Of a DNA stretch of 64,000 nucleotides, positions 37,046 to 45,262 are shown in pieces; positions within the stretch are counted from its first letter, which is position 1; each line of letters opens with the position of its first letter. The notes beneath the pieces are model-generated. The model was not told the origin of the DNA. It worked only from the letters and a program-made list of their open reading frames with translations, and made no database searches. The translations under genes were made by a program, and so were the position numbers. The stretch is taken from NCBI GenBank assembly GCA_002390285.1, contig DGPB01000002.1:69046-133045 (forward strand). Direction: 5' to 3'. Origin of the DNA: Cellvibrionales bacterium UBA4451. Lineage in GTDB: Bacteria; Pseudomonadota; Gammaproteobacteria; Pseudomonadales; Porticoccaceae.

Positions 37046-38377
37046 ATGGTTATCAGTGAACAAAATTTAATTTTTCTACTGGCAGGTATCGCCGTAGGTG
37101 CTTTGCTAATGTTCGTGTTAATTCGGTTAGCAAGCAGCCGAAAACAAGCGACTACTGATGTGACCATGAGCCGTCTCACCCAAGATTTAGATTCAGTCCG
37201 AGAAACATTGGTTCTTCGAGATCAGGAGGTAGCCTCACTGAATCGGGAAAAAGCGTCCTTGGAAACTCGATTGGAAGGTGATCGCACCCGCTACGAAGAG
37301 CAGCTGCAGTTATTGCGTCAGGCACGAGAAAGCCTGACACAGGAATTTGAGAATCTCGCCAACCGAATCTTTGATGCCAAACAAGAAAAATTCGCTCAAC
37401 AAAGTAAACAGGCTCTGGATACCACCATTGACCCCCTTCGACAGGAAATCACCTCTTTTCGTAAAAAAGTAGAAGATGCCTACGACAAAGAAAATGCTGA
37501 GCGGAACAAACTCATTGGCCAAGTGGTCGAGTTGCAAAAGCAAGCGCAGCGGGTGGGAGAGGATGCCGTTCATTTGGCTAATGCATTGAAAGGTGACAGC
37601 AAGTTCCAGGGAAACTGGGGCGAAGTTATTCTCGAGCGAATTCTCGAGCAGTCGGGGCTGACCAAAGGACGTGAGTATGAAACACAGGTGTCACTCAGAG
37701 ATGGTGAAGGACAACGCCGGCAGCCCGATGTGATTATTCATCTACCCGATCACCGGGATATTGTTGTTGATGCCAAAGTGTCACTGACGGACTACGAACG
37801 GTATTGTCGGGCTGAAGAGTCAGCCGATAAGACACTGTTCCTGAAGCAGCATGTTAGTTCGATTAGGAACCATATTTCTGGGTTGAGTCGTAAAGCCTAC
37901 GAAGAGCTGGAAGGCGTAAACACCCTCGACTTTGTCCTGATTTTTGTGCCCATTGAAGCTGCTTTTATGCTGGCTCTGGAACAGGACCACAACCTGTTTA
38001 GAGATGCATACGACAAAGGCATTATTCTGGTAAGTCCGACTACACTGTTAGCCACCTTGCGGACTATCCACAATATCTGGCGTTATGAAGATCAGAATCG
38101 CAATGCAGAGAAAATCGCATCGGAAGCAGGTAAACTCTACGATCAACTGGTACTGGTAGTCGAGTCTTTGGACGAACTGGGTCGGCATATCGACAAAAGT
38201 CAGGATGCATGGCAGCAAACGCGTAAACGACTTGTTGATGGTCGTGGCAATCTAGTGAGAAAATTTGAAGACATTAAAAAGTTAGGTGCACGCACTAAGC
38301 GGCAATTACCCGAAGACTTGGTTGATGAGGCCAAGCTCCAAGAAGAAGTACCACCATTAGGGGAAGATAAAGACTAA
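37046..38377 (+). CDS. rmuC: DNA recombination protein RmuC
   Basis: RmuC limits rearrangements between inverted repeats and is predicted to be a nuclease. The 443-residue product has one N-terminal helix (residues 7-26), a long coiled coil (about 40-185) and the RmuC domain with GNWGEVILERILEQSGL, RRQPDVIIHLPDHRDIVVDAKVSL and VLIFVPIEAAFMLALEQD. It is divergent from the AddAB-like pair; a shared recombination theme is likely but not proven. Confidence 0.94.
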   Translation: MVISEQNLIFLLAGIAVGALLMFVLIRLASSRKQATTDVTMSRLTQDLDSVRETLVLRDQEVASLNREKASLETRLEGDRTRYEEQLQLLRQARESLTQEFENLANRIFDAKQEKFAQQSKQALDTTIDPLRQEITSFRKKVEDAYDKENAERNKLIGQVVELQKQAQRVGEDAVHLANALKGDSKFQGNWGEVILERILEQSGLTKGREYETQVSLRDGEGQRRQPDVIIHLPDHRDIVVDAKVSLTDYERYCRAEESADKTLFLKQHVSSIRNHISGLSRKAYEELEGVNTLDFVLIFVPIEAAFMLALEQDHNLFRDAYDKGIILVSPTTLLATLRTIHNIWRYEDQNRNAEKIASEAGKLYDQLVLVVESLDELGRHIDKSQDAWQQTRKRLVDGRGNLVRKFEDIKKLGARTKRQLPEDLVDEAKLQEEVPPLGEDKD

Positions 38378-38466
38378 CTCTGGCTTTTCATCACTAATAT
38401 TGGTACCTAGACATCCATCTATTAACCATTCCTGCTTGACTTAGTTGTGGCAGTTAACAGCACTAT

Positions 38467-38967
38467 ATGACTATGAATTTACTGATCGTTTTAGCCCTAC
38501 TTACTGTTCTTGCTCTCGCGGGCTATGCCTTTTCTCTTTACCTGAGATTGCGTCGTCAAAAAACCGAGCGCACACACCAGCAGGAATTATTAGCGGAGAC
38601 GTTGATTGAGCGCCGTGTGCATCACCGTAATAGCATCCGTGTGATTGCCTCAGCTATTGTGGCTAAACAGGTAAGTCTTACTGAAGGGGCCATTCGTATC
38701 CGTATGCTGTCTACTCAGTTGGAGCTTTCGGACTCAGAAAAAACAGATTATCAAGTATTCGTTCAGTTGGCTGAAGCCACCGCGCATATACCTATTCTCG
38801 ACGAATGGAGAAAACTCAACTCATTGGAAAAGCATCGCTTTGATATAGAGAGAGATGAGTTAGAAAAAAACTATCGAGACTTTGTTGAAAACGCAGCTCG
38901 TAAGCTGGTTGACGACCTTGGTTCTACCGATTCAAAACCACTATATTATTCAGTGGGGAAGGATTGA
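38467..38967 (+). CDS. DUF2489 family membrane-anchored protein
   Basis: The 166-residue protein has an N-terminal helix (LLIVLALLTVLALAGYAF) and a charged alpha-helical rest typical of DUF2489. No enzymatic motif is seen and the function is unknown. ATG 38467 and the in-frame ATG two codons later (38473) are both possible starts. It follows rmuC by 89 bases. Confidence 0.78.
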   Translation: MTMNLLIVLALLTVLALAGYAFSLYLRLRRQKTERTHQQELLAETLIERRVHHRNSIRVIASAIVAKQVSLTEGAIRIRMLSTQLELSDSEKTDYQVFVQLAEATAHIPILDEWRKLNSLEKHRFDIERDELEKNYRDFVENAARKLVDDLGSTDSKPLYYSVGKD

Positions 38968-38978
38968 CAGCCAACAGT

Positions 38979-39004
38979 AAGTGCCTAGGTATACCTAGGC
39001 ACTT
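38979..39004. repeat. Perfect 26-base palindrome downstream of DUF2489
   Basis: The arms AAGTGCCTAGGTA and TACCTAGGCACTT are exact reverse complements. The palindrome starts 12 bases after the DUF2489 stop and has no T-run on either side, so it is not a standard terminator. It could be an operator, an mRNA 3' stem-loop or a processing site. The rare tetranucleotide CTAG occurs twice. Confidence 0.8.
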
Positions 39005-39075
39005 AAAACCTTCAATTGTTTGCCAGATCAAACCGTCATGTCATCGCCGCTCAAAAATTGAGGCCATCTATTCCA

Positions 39076-39651
39076 ATGAATATTGAACAAGCACTTTTAC
39101 AGCGCAGTAACTCAACCTGTGAGCTCTGCACCAGTGAATCCAACCTGGCTGTTTATCAAATACCGCCGGCAAAGGATGATAATGCTGACCAATGTATATT
39201 GGCTTGTGATATTTGCCGTGAGCAAATTGAAAATCCAGAAAGCGCAGAGCCTAGCCACTGGCGTTGCCTGAATGACAGCATGTGGAGTCAAGTACCTGCC
39301 GTTCAGGTGATGGCATGGCGTATGCTTAGCCACCTAGAGGCTGAAGGTTGGCCGCAGGATCTTCTGGATATGCTTTATCTTGAAGATGATGTGCTGGTGT
39401 GGGCTAAGGCGGCTGGTTCAGACGTTGATGAAGACGATACGCCACCCACCCTAGATAACAACGGTGCCGTGCTTCAGAGTGGGGATACCGTGACGTTGAT
39501 TAAAGATCTTGATGTTAAAGGTGCTGGTTTTACGGCAAAGCGCGGTACGGCGGTTCGAAATATCTCACTAACGAATAATCCAGAGCACATTGAAGGTCGG
39601 GTTAACGGGGTCCGTATCGTGTTGTTAACGTGCTACTTGAAGAAGTCTTAG
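39076..39651 (+). CDS. PhnA-like zinc-ribbon domain protein
   Basis: The 191-residue protein (from ATG 39076, MNIEQALLQRSNSTCELC) has two Cys pairs, CELC and CDIC, like the YjdM/PhnA zinc ribbon. The C-terminal PhnA domain spans DNNGAVLQSGDTVTLIKDLDVKGAGFTAKRGT. Despite the name, the family is not needed for phosphonate use, and no phn gene is near. The frame is open upstream to 39016 without similarity. Confidence 0.85.
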   Translation: MNIEQALLQRSNSTCELCTSESNLAVYQIPPAKDDNADQCILACDICREQIENPESAEPSHWRCLNDSMWSQVPAVQVMAWRMLSHLEAEGWPQDLLDMLYLEDDVLVWAKAAGSDVDEDDTPPTLDNNGAVLQSGDTVTLIKDLDVKGAGFTAKRGTAVRNISLTNNPEHIEGRVNGVRIVLLTCYLKKS

Positions 39652-39683
39652 CCTGCTTTTTAGACGCGTTATTAACATGGAAA

Positions 39684-40010
39684 TCAGCCTTTCGTGAGGT
39701 AAGGAATAGTGCCTGCTGCATCAGAATCATCAATTAATTGAACTGTGCTGATACTTCCTCCTAATCGAGACTCTCTGAATTTTTCATAATCAGGGTCGTT
39801 AACAAATCCTTGAGCTGAGTCCATGTTAGGGAACGCCACCAGAGCTATCAAAGAGGCATTTGATGGTTCGCCATCTACGTGAGTGACATTTCCACTGCGG
39901 GAGAGATATTTCCCTCCGTGTTTATGAACGATGTCGTGTACATTCGTTGCGTACCCGGATATCCAGGATTCATCGGTAACTTCTACTTCACCAATTAAAT
40001 ATACCGTCAT
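39684..40010 (-). CDS. DUF1330 domain protein
   Basis: The 108-residue protein is a small ferredoxin-fold (dimeric alpha-beta barrel) protein with the DUF1330 pattern: HGGKYLSRSG, VAFPNMDSAQGFVNDPDYEKFRESR. Ligand and role are unknown. AGGAG is well spaced before the ATG. Confidence 0.82.
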   Translation of the reverse strand: MTVYLIGEVEVTDESWISGYATNVHDIVHKHGGKYLSRSGNVTHVDGEPSNASLIALVAFPNMDSAQGFVNDPDYEKFRESRLGGSISTVQLIDDSDAAGTIPYLTKG

Positions 40011-40066
40011 ATGTTTTCTCCTGTTTGATCGTTTTATATTCTAATTACTGTTGTGAAATATGAGAT

Positions 40067-40492
40067 CTAGTCAATCACCCCAAAGGCGGTGAATACCTTT
40101 GTCAGCGGAAAAGTGCAGGCAATCCATGTGATAAAGAACACTAAACTATAAATTAGAACGCGCCAGTTTGATTGAAAATTGAAGGTTGCTGAGACCTCTA
40201 TATCCTCTTTATCCATATGCCATGAGGATGCCATTTGCATGGCTACAAGGGCGTAGACAAAGGGGATTGCTATTTCAGGGAAATTTGAGGGAAGAAATTG
40301 AAGGCATGCAAGTAAAACGACATTGAAGACCACACCCCATATAATCGTTTGCCGAGCCGCATCGGACTTACCCAGAGTTTTAAAGTTTTTCCAGAGAAAG
40401 TAGACCATAGCAATAGGTCCACCAAAGAAGCTTCCCAGAGTAACTTGAAAGGGCGAATAAAGTTTTAATTCATTGATCGTTATTTCATTCAT
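40067..40492 (-). CDS. Four-helix membrane protein, unknown function
   Basis: I do not recognise this 141-residue protein. It has four hydrophobic stretches, near residues 17-35, 48-66, 74-90 and 112-132, with a short acidic loop (HMDKEDIEVS) between the third and fourth. No conserved motif stands out. It lies between DUF1330 and trmA on the same strand. Confidence 0.6.
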   Translation of the reverse strand: MNEITINELKLYSPFQVTLGSFFGGPIAMVYFLWKNFKTLGKSDAARQTIIWGVVFNVVLLACLQFLPSNFPEIAIPFVYALVAMQMASSWHMDKEDIEVSATFNFQSNWRVLIYSLVFFITWIACTFPLTKVFTAFGVID

Positions 40493-40665
40493 GTACGGTA
40501 TTTTCTCATCACTAAAAGGTAGTTGGAGCGTGTTATCAACGCTTCAACCTCCTGCTTTGTTGTTCCACTAGACGAAACTCGCGGGGTTTTTTGCCTATTC
40601 TATACCAGCTGGGCAACGGAACCCCAGCTCGGTTAAGGCTTTCATGGTGAAATGAATTGCTAAGA

Positions 40666-41745
40666 TTATTTCTTTTTCAAAAGAACCCCTGATTCTAGGT
40701 GATGGGTATAGGGAAATTGGTCAAAAACAGCAAAGCTTTCGATATTGTGGGTGTCGCTAATGACTGTCAGATTGGCCTTCAGGGTTGTCGGATTACAGGA
40801 AATATAGATGATGTTGTCGAATCGTTTGACCAGAGCCACGGTTGCGTCGTCCAACCCGGCACGGGGGGGGTCTACAAAGATAGTACTGAAGTGGTAATTA
40901 TTTAGGTCGATATCTTTCAGGCGACGAAAGGGACGAATACCATTCAGTGCTTCGGTAAATTCCTCGCTGGACATACGAACAATGGTGACATTATCGATAT
41001 CATTGGCTTTAAGATTGTATTCTGCAGATCGTACGGATATCTTTGAGATTTCTGTGGCCAGTACCCGGTCAAAATTCTGTGCCAGCACACAGGTGAAATT
41101 ACCATTACCACAATACAGTTCAACCAAGTCTCCACTGCATTGAGTGCTTTGTTCTAGCGCCCAGCCAAGCATCTTCTGATTCACCTTCGCGTTGGGTTGA
41201 GTAAACCCTGTTTCCACTTGCTGATAACTGTATTCCTTTCCAGATATCCGCAGTTTTTCTATCACGTAATCTCGGTCTAGAACGTTTTTTTGTTTACGAC
41301 TGCGACCAATAATCGCAACACCCAGTTGTTGTTGGAGTTGAAGAGCAGACTCTTGCCATTCTTCATTCAAGGGCTTGTGATAGATTAGAGTGATAAGGGC
41401 TTCACCACTCAGGGTGGTGAGAAATTCAGCGCTAAATAGACGTCGGCTCAGCACCTCGCTGGTATTGATTTTTACCAATAACTTCGGCATGAGTTGGTTT
41501 ATTTGCTGGGAGCCTATTGGGAAATCATCGATTATATAGGGGCGCTTCTCACCGGGTTGATTCATGGCGTAGTGCGCTGAACCGTTTTCATGCCAGATAC
41601 GGAATTCTGCACGCATTCTGAAGTGCAGTGGTTCGGAGGTGTGAATATCAATTTTTGGCAGCGAAAATTCAGCAAAGTCTGAGTTTAGGTTAGCCAATTT
41701 TATATCGAGCTGCTGTTGATAATTATCGGGGTTGATCTGTTGCAA
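40666..41745 (-). CDS. trmA: tRNA (uracil-54-C5)-methyltransferase TrmA
   Basis: TrmA makes ribothymidine at position 54 of tRNAs using SAM. The RMRAEFRIWHENG block near residue 43, the SAM motif LVELYCGNGNFTCVLA near 209, FVDPPRAGLDD near 287 and the catalytic cysteine in YISCNPTTL near 313 are all intact. TTG 41745 has GGAG eight bases upstream and gives 359 residues that align end-to-end with E. coli TrmA; ATG 41772 would add nine residues without a ribosome site. The C-terminal HHLESGVLLKKK is also conserved. Confidence 0.94.
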   Translation of the reverse strand: MQQINPDNYQQQLDIKLANLNSDFAEFSLPKIDIHTSEPLHFRMRAEFRIWHENGSAHYAMNQPGEKRPYIIDDFPIGSQQINQLMPKLLVKINTSEVLSRRLFSAEFLTTLSGEALITLIYHKPLNEEWQESALQLQQQLGVAIIGRSRKQKNVLDRDYVIEKLRISGKEYSYQQVETGFTQPNAKVNQKMLGWALEQSTQCSGDLVELYCGNGNFTCVLAQNFDRVLATEISKISVRSAEYNLKANDIDNVTIVRMSSEEFTEALNGIRPFRRLKDIDLNNYHFSTIFVDPPRAGLDDATVALVKRFDNIIYISCNPTTLKANLTVISDTHNIESFAVFDQFPYTHHLESGVLLKKK

Positions 41746-41882
41746 TACGCTATCTCCGCAAGGGGCGCGCATTATACTGGATAAATGGTACTGAATTAAT
41801 GCTACTTAATGGATAAACGCTGAACGGGTTTGTGCACGTCTGGGTGAGCCGGGATCAAGTGTTGCTGAGGATATTACACCCG

Positions 41883-42209
41883 TTATTTACGCAACTGCTT
41901 TTGAGTATTCAGATAACGGGGTAGGGGCCCAACATCTTCATACACTTCATCACCATCTTCCACGCGGATCACCGTTGTGCCAGGAACATAGGGCATTTCT
42001 GCTTCCAGTGCCTCCAGTGCATAGTGCAGCAGGTGTCCGGCAATTTCCTTTGTGGGGAGTTGGTAGAGTTCAGATAATGCCTGCAGTTTGATACCATCAG
42101 ACCCATGAATCGAAAGCTCTGATGTTATAAGGTCCGCATTATCCGCTGAACGTTTTTCCCACTCAGCCAGTAACTGGGAAAATCCTTTACGGCCTCCTTT
42201 GTAGTTCAT
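41883..42209 (-). CDS. Small conserved protein, labelled pilin assembly protein in Pseudomonas
   Basis: The 108-residue soluble protein has a family core LAEWEKRSADNADLI, LQALSELYQLPTKEIAGHLLHYALEALEAEMPYVPG and EDVGPLPRYL. Similar Pseudomonas proteins are named pilin assembly protein or type 1 pili tip component, but nothing here, and no pilus gene nearby, supports that. It is monocistronic, or follows trmA's upstream side on the same strand. Confidence 0.72.
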   Translation of the reverse strand: MNYKGGRKGFSQLLAEWEKRSADNADLITSELSIHGSDGIKLQALSELYQLPTKEIAGHLLHYALEALEAEMPYVPGTTVIRVEDGDEVYEDVGPLPRYLNTQKQLRK

Positions 42210-42302
42210 AGAAACCTCACTTTTACCGTATTATTTCAATCTACGTATGATTAGTGTAGATCATACTGTGTGCAAATAGTTCTGAATTTCAAAGGGTTAT
42301 TT

Positions 42303-42697
42303 ATGATTATCTCACTTAATATCAAGATTTCAGGACAGGGATTGCATCATATTACTCCCCAAATCATATCTTCTGTCGCTTCCGTGGAGATGATGGAAGG
42401 GTTGTGCACTCTCCTCATACAGCACACCTGAGCAAGTTTGCTGATCCAGGAAAACTATGCCCCTTACTGCCAAGATTGATTTGCAGAACTGGCTTAATCG
42501 GCTTGTTCCGGAACATGACTCTCTGTATACCCACACGCTAGAAGGAGCTGATGATATGCCTGCTCATATCAAGTCAGCACTGACGGCTTCGTCCTTATCT
42601 GTTCCTGTGATGAATGGTCAATTGGCGCTGGGTTCCTGGCAAGGAATTTTTCTTTGGGAGTATACCGTCATCAGGGTGGTATATGAAAAGTACTGAT
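42303..42697 (+). pseudogene. yjbQ: Decayed YjbQ (UPF0047) gene, several frame lesions
   Basis: Joined across frames, the translation matches YjbQ, a small protein with thiamine-phosphate-synthase-like activity. The start MIISLNIKISGQGLHHIT and LCTLLIQHT read in frame 3, then TGA (42429-42431) replaces the Ser of the QHTSASL motif. ASLLIQEN continues, a frameshift follows near 42450-42460, and the second half reads DLQNW, LEGADDMPAHIKSALTASSL and GSWQGIFLWEY from another frame. A second shift near 42660 leads to RHQGG and a stop. Two stops and two shifts argue for real decay. The open segment 42457-42696 is probably not a working gene. Confidence 0.85.
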
Positions 42698-42897
42698 ACA
42701 CTTGGGTTGATTTATAACCTATTGGTATAAGATATTTTTACATTATCCCTCTTAAATCATTGACAGCGTCTATACTCATTATTGTTGATGAAATTATGTG
42801 GTTACTCAGTCGTTCAACAGGCCCTTGGGCCGTCAACTTTGCCTGAAATATATGAGGTGATGTCATGCCTCTAAAATAATAGCGTGAGGGTAGTTTT
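42698..42897 (+). other. Intergenic region before the two-helix membrane protein
   Basis: About 200 bases. A consensus-like TTGACA is at 42760-42765, but no well-spaced -10 stands out. A 28-codon reading frame from about 42789 lacks a ribosome site and is not convincing. Confidence 0.3.
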
Positions 42898-43452
42898 ATG
42901 AGACGACATTATTATATTAGCAACGACCTAGATGATCTTGAATCTATTGAGAACGAGTTGGAGCGTAGCGGTATTACCACACCACAAATCCACGTGCTAA
43001 GCCGAGACGACATGGGTGTACAGCAGCATCATTTACACGAAGTTCCCTCTTTTATGAAGAAGGATATTGTGCATTCAACCAGCATTGCAGCCTTATTCGG
43101 TATTCTTGGTGCCGTACTGGTGGTATCAGTAGCGCATTTCTCCGGGGTGACAGAAACAGTAGGCTGGATGCCCTTTATCTTTCTGGCCGTTGTGGTGATG
43201 GGCCTTATCACCTGGGAAGGCGGAATGTGGGGTATTCAGAGACCTAATATCCATTTCAAACGTTTTGAAAAGGTGCTAAATGCCGGTAACCACGTACTCT
43301 ACGTGGAAGTTAAAAAAGATCAAGAGGCTGTTTTGACGTCAGTCACTGACAGGCATCCAAGATTGCAGGCAGCTGGTACGGAAGATGCCGCAACTGGATT
43401 GTTAATTGGTATGGAGAATGGTGCTCATCATTTCGCAAAATGGGCTCCGTGA
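42898..43452 (+). CDS. Conserved two-helix membrane protein, unknown function
   Basis: The 184-residue protein has a soluble N-terminal alpha/beta segment (residues 1-55; ELERSGITTPQIHVLSRDD), two helices (about 60-82 and 90-112), then a C-terminal part with FKRFEKVLNAGNHVLYVEVKKDQ resembling a small ligand-binding fold. Similar proteins are named general stress or Mg transporter-like in databases, without strong proof. A strong terminator follows, so it is probably monocistronic. Confidence 0.72.
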   Translation: MRRHYYISNDLDDLESIENELERSGITTPQIHVLSRDDMGVQQHHLHEVPSFMKKDIVHSTSIAALFGILGAVLVVSVAHFSGVTETVGWMPFIFLAVVVMGLITWEGGMWGIQRPNIHFKRFEKVLNAGNHVLYVEVKKDQEAVLTSVTDRHPRLQAAGTEDAATGLLIGMENGAHHFAKWAP

Positions 43453-43478
43453 TAGCTGTTCTCTATTTGTACAATGTA

Positions 43479-43510
43479 AAAAGCTGGTTTATGAAAACCA
43501 GCTTTTTTTT
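43479..43510 (+). terminator. Strong intrinsic terminator
   Basis: AAAAGCTGGTTT (43479-43490) and AAACCAGCTTTT (43495-43506) pair around ATGA, followed by further Ts to 43510. It closes the two-helix membrane gene. Confidence 0.92.
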
Positions 43511-43547
43511 GTGCACGTTTTTATGGAGTACGACTAATCACTAATTA

Positions 43548-43868
43548 TTACCCGTCACCAAAAAATAACAGGCGGGATAGAAAGGTGTAATCCGCTTCGA
43601 AACTCATCAAGCTCACCAATACTAGCAGGGCAAGAGGCGGTAGTAAGATAGCATAAATAAACGCGAGTCTTTCCCACATCACATGCATAAAAACAGCGAC
43701 GATTAACCCGGCTTTTAACAGCATGAAAATTATAATGAGAGACCAGCGTAAATAACCCTCAAATTGAAAGTAATCTACGAGATAGGAACAGGCACTCAAT
43801 ACAAACAGTAAAAACCATATCTTTAGGTAAATACTGATAGGGTGCTGTTGACTATGTGATTGTTCCAT
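43548..43868 (-). CDS. Cytochrome c oxidase subunit IV family protein
   Basis: The 106-residue protein has three hydrophobic helices and the family pattern KAGLIVAVFMHVMWERLAFIYAILLPPLALL. It is the small subunit of the oxidase operon; its exact function is unclear. AGGAGGTG directly precedes the ATG and the gene starts ten bases after the subunit III stop. Confidence 0.85.
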   Translation of the reverse strand: MEQSHSQQHPISIYLKIWFLLFVLSACSYLVDYFQFEGYLRWSLIIIFMLLKAGLIVAVFMHVMWERLAFIYAILLPPLALLVLVSLMSFEADYTFLSRLLFFGDG

Positions 43869-43878
43869 TCATCACCTC

Positions 43879-44607
43879 CTACCATAAATAAAAGAATGCA
43901 AAAATAAAGACCCAAACAAGATCCACAAAATGCCAATAAAGCCCAGTGATTTCGACGATTTGATAGTTTTTAGCACTATTGGTGTTTTCTTGGTTATCGT
44001 TTGTCATGTTTTGGCTCAGTTTGGTAATGTCGTAGTGTCCCCTCCAAACTTTTGATGCCACGATTAACAGGTAGATAACACCCACGGATACATGTAACCC
44101 GTGAAAGCCAGTGATCATAAAAAAGCAGGCGCCAAACTGTGGTGCACCCATTGGATTTCCCCAAGGGCGTACACCTTCTTCAATAAGCTTAGTCCACTCA
44201 AATGCTTGCATACCCACAAAGGAGGCGCCTAATAAAGCTGTCACTATCATTAAAGAAGCGGCTTTCTTTTTATCAGCGCGGTAGCCAAAATTAACCGCCA
44301 TAGCCATGGTGCCGCTGCTGGTAATAAGAATAAAAGTCATGATTGCAATCAGGACTAATGGAATATGATGACCTGCAATGGTGAGTGCGAAGACTTCGCT
44401 GGGGTTCGGCCAGGGTGTGGTGGTAGACATACGTACTGTCATATATCCAGTGAGGAAGCTACCGAAAATAAAAGTATCGCTGAGTAGAAATATCCACATC
44501 ATCGCCTTTCCCCAAGAAATATTCTTGAAGGCATCTTTATCTGATGACCAATCAGAGACCAGGTGGCGAGTTGATTTATTGGTCGATGGTTCAGTTGCGC
44601 TATACAT
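43879..44607 (-). CDS. Heme-copper oxidase subunit III
   Basis: The 242-residue protein has about seven membrane helices and subunit III motifs: FLLSDTFIFGSFLTGYM near 38-54, GFHGLHVSVGVIYLL near 168-182 and YWHFVDLVWVFIFAFFYLW at the C-terminus. This is the more typical subunit III of the two in the operon and would correspond to CoxP. Four bases separate it from the upstream gene. Confidence 0.92.
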   Translation of the reverse strand: MYSATEPSTNKSTRHLVSDWSSDKDAFKNISWGKAMMWIFLLSDTFIFGSFLTGYMTVRMSTTTPWPNPSEVFALTIAGHHIPLVLIAIMTFILITSSGTMAMAVNFGYRADKKKAASLMIVTALLGASFVGMQAFEWTKLIEEGVRPWGNPMGAPQFGACFFMITGFHGLHVSVGVIYLLIVASKVWRGHYDITKLSQNMTNDNQENTNSAKNYQIVEITGLYWHFVDLVWVFIFAFFYLW

Positions 44608-44611
44608 AGTT

Positions 44612-45262
44612 TTACCTCAACCCACAGAGGGCAGCAAAGGCTTCAAATGTTTCTGGTGGACTTGTCAGTAAGGCGAATAGAATCAGCCATACAGCAAGGA
44701 GGAAGTGCCAATAGGTGGCGCATAGTTCAATGCGCACACTCGTTCGTTCGAACGAAAGACCTCTCCATATGCCTAGACTGGTAATAGCCCAGCCGACAAG
44801 ACCAAAAACTAAATGTAGTCCGTGTAGCCCGGTTAGTAAGTAGAAAAAACCGTATGCAGGGTTTCCTGAAACTAAGTTACCCGTTGAAATAAGTTGCAAC
44901 CATATGAATACTTGTCCGACCAGAAAGGCTAGGGTAAAAATACCCGCCAAAATTAACCCTTCGGTGGACTGTTCACGTTGATTTTTTCGGCTGGCCATTC
45001 GCGCCCATTGTAATGAGGCGCTGGCAAAAGCTAGAAGTCCCGTATTGACCCAAAGTGCCCAAGGCTTGGCCAGTGGCTGCCATGCAGCAGTGAGTGATTC
45101 GTAATCGGGAAATTGAGAGCGGCCCATAAAGGCCACAATAAACAGGAAAAAGAGTGAACTCAGCGCTAGTAGTAACACGCGTAAACCGGTTTTAGCCTGG
45201 GCCGCGGTGGGTTGCATTGAGTATTCCCAGATATTGTCGGCCATATCGGTTTTTCCCGTCAT
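44612..45262 (-). CDS. Second subunit III-like protein of the oxidase (CoxO-like)
   Basis: The 216-residue protein has about five helices and shares GLHGLHLVFGLVGW and CATYWHFLLAVWLILFALL with subunit III, but the N-terminal half is different and lacks the usual acidic residue block. Paired III-like proteins occur in the Bradyrhizobium-type coxMNOP oxidase. It overlaps the subunit I gene by four bases (ATGA). Confidence 0.88.
   Translation of the reverse strand: MTGKTDMADNIWEYSMQPTAAQAKTGLRVLLLALSSLFFLFIVAFMGRSQFPDYESLTAAWQPLAKPWALWVNTGLLAFASASLQWARMASRKNQREQSTEGLILAGIFTLAFLVGQVFIWLQLISTGNLVSGNPAYGFFYLLTGLHGLHLVFGLVGWAITSLGIWRGLSFERTSVRIELCATYWHFLLAVWLILFALLTSPPETFEAFAALCGLR

Noticed and set aside
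40588..40645. AGCTGGG/CCCAGCT hairpin upstream of the trmA 3' end as terminator
   Set aside because: A seven-base stem is present but no T-run follows on either strand.
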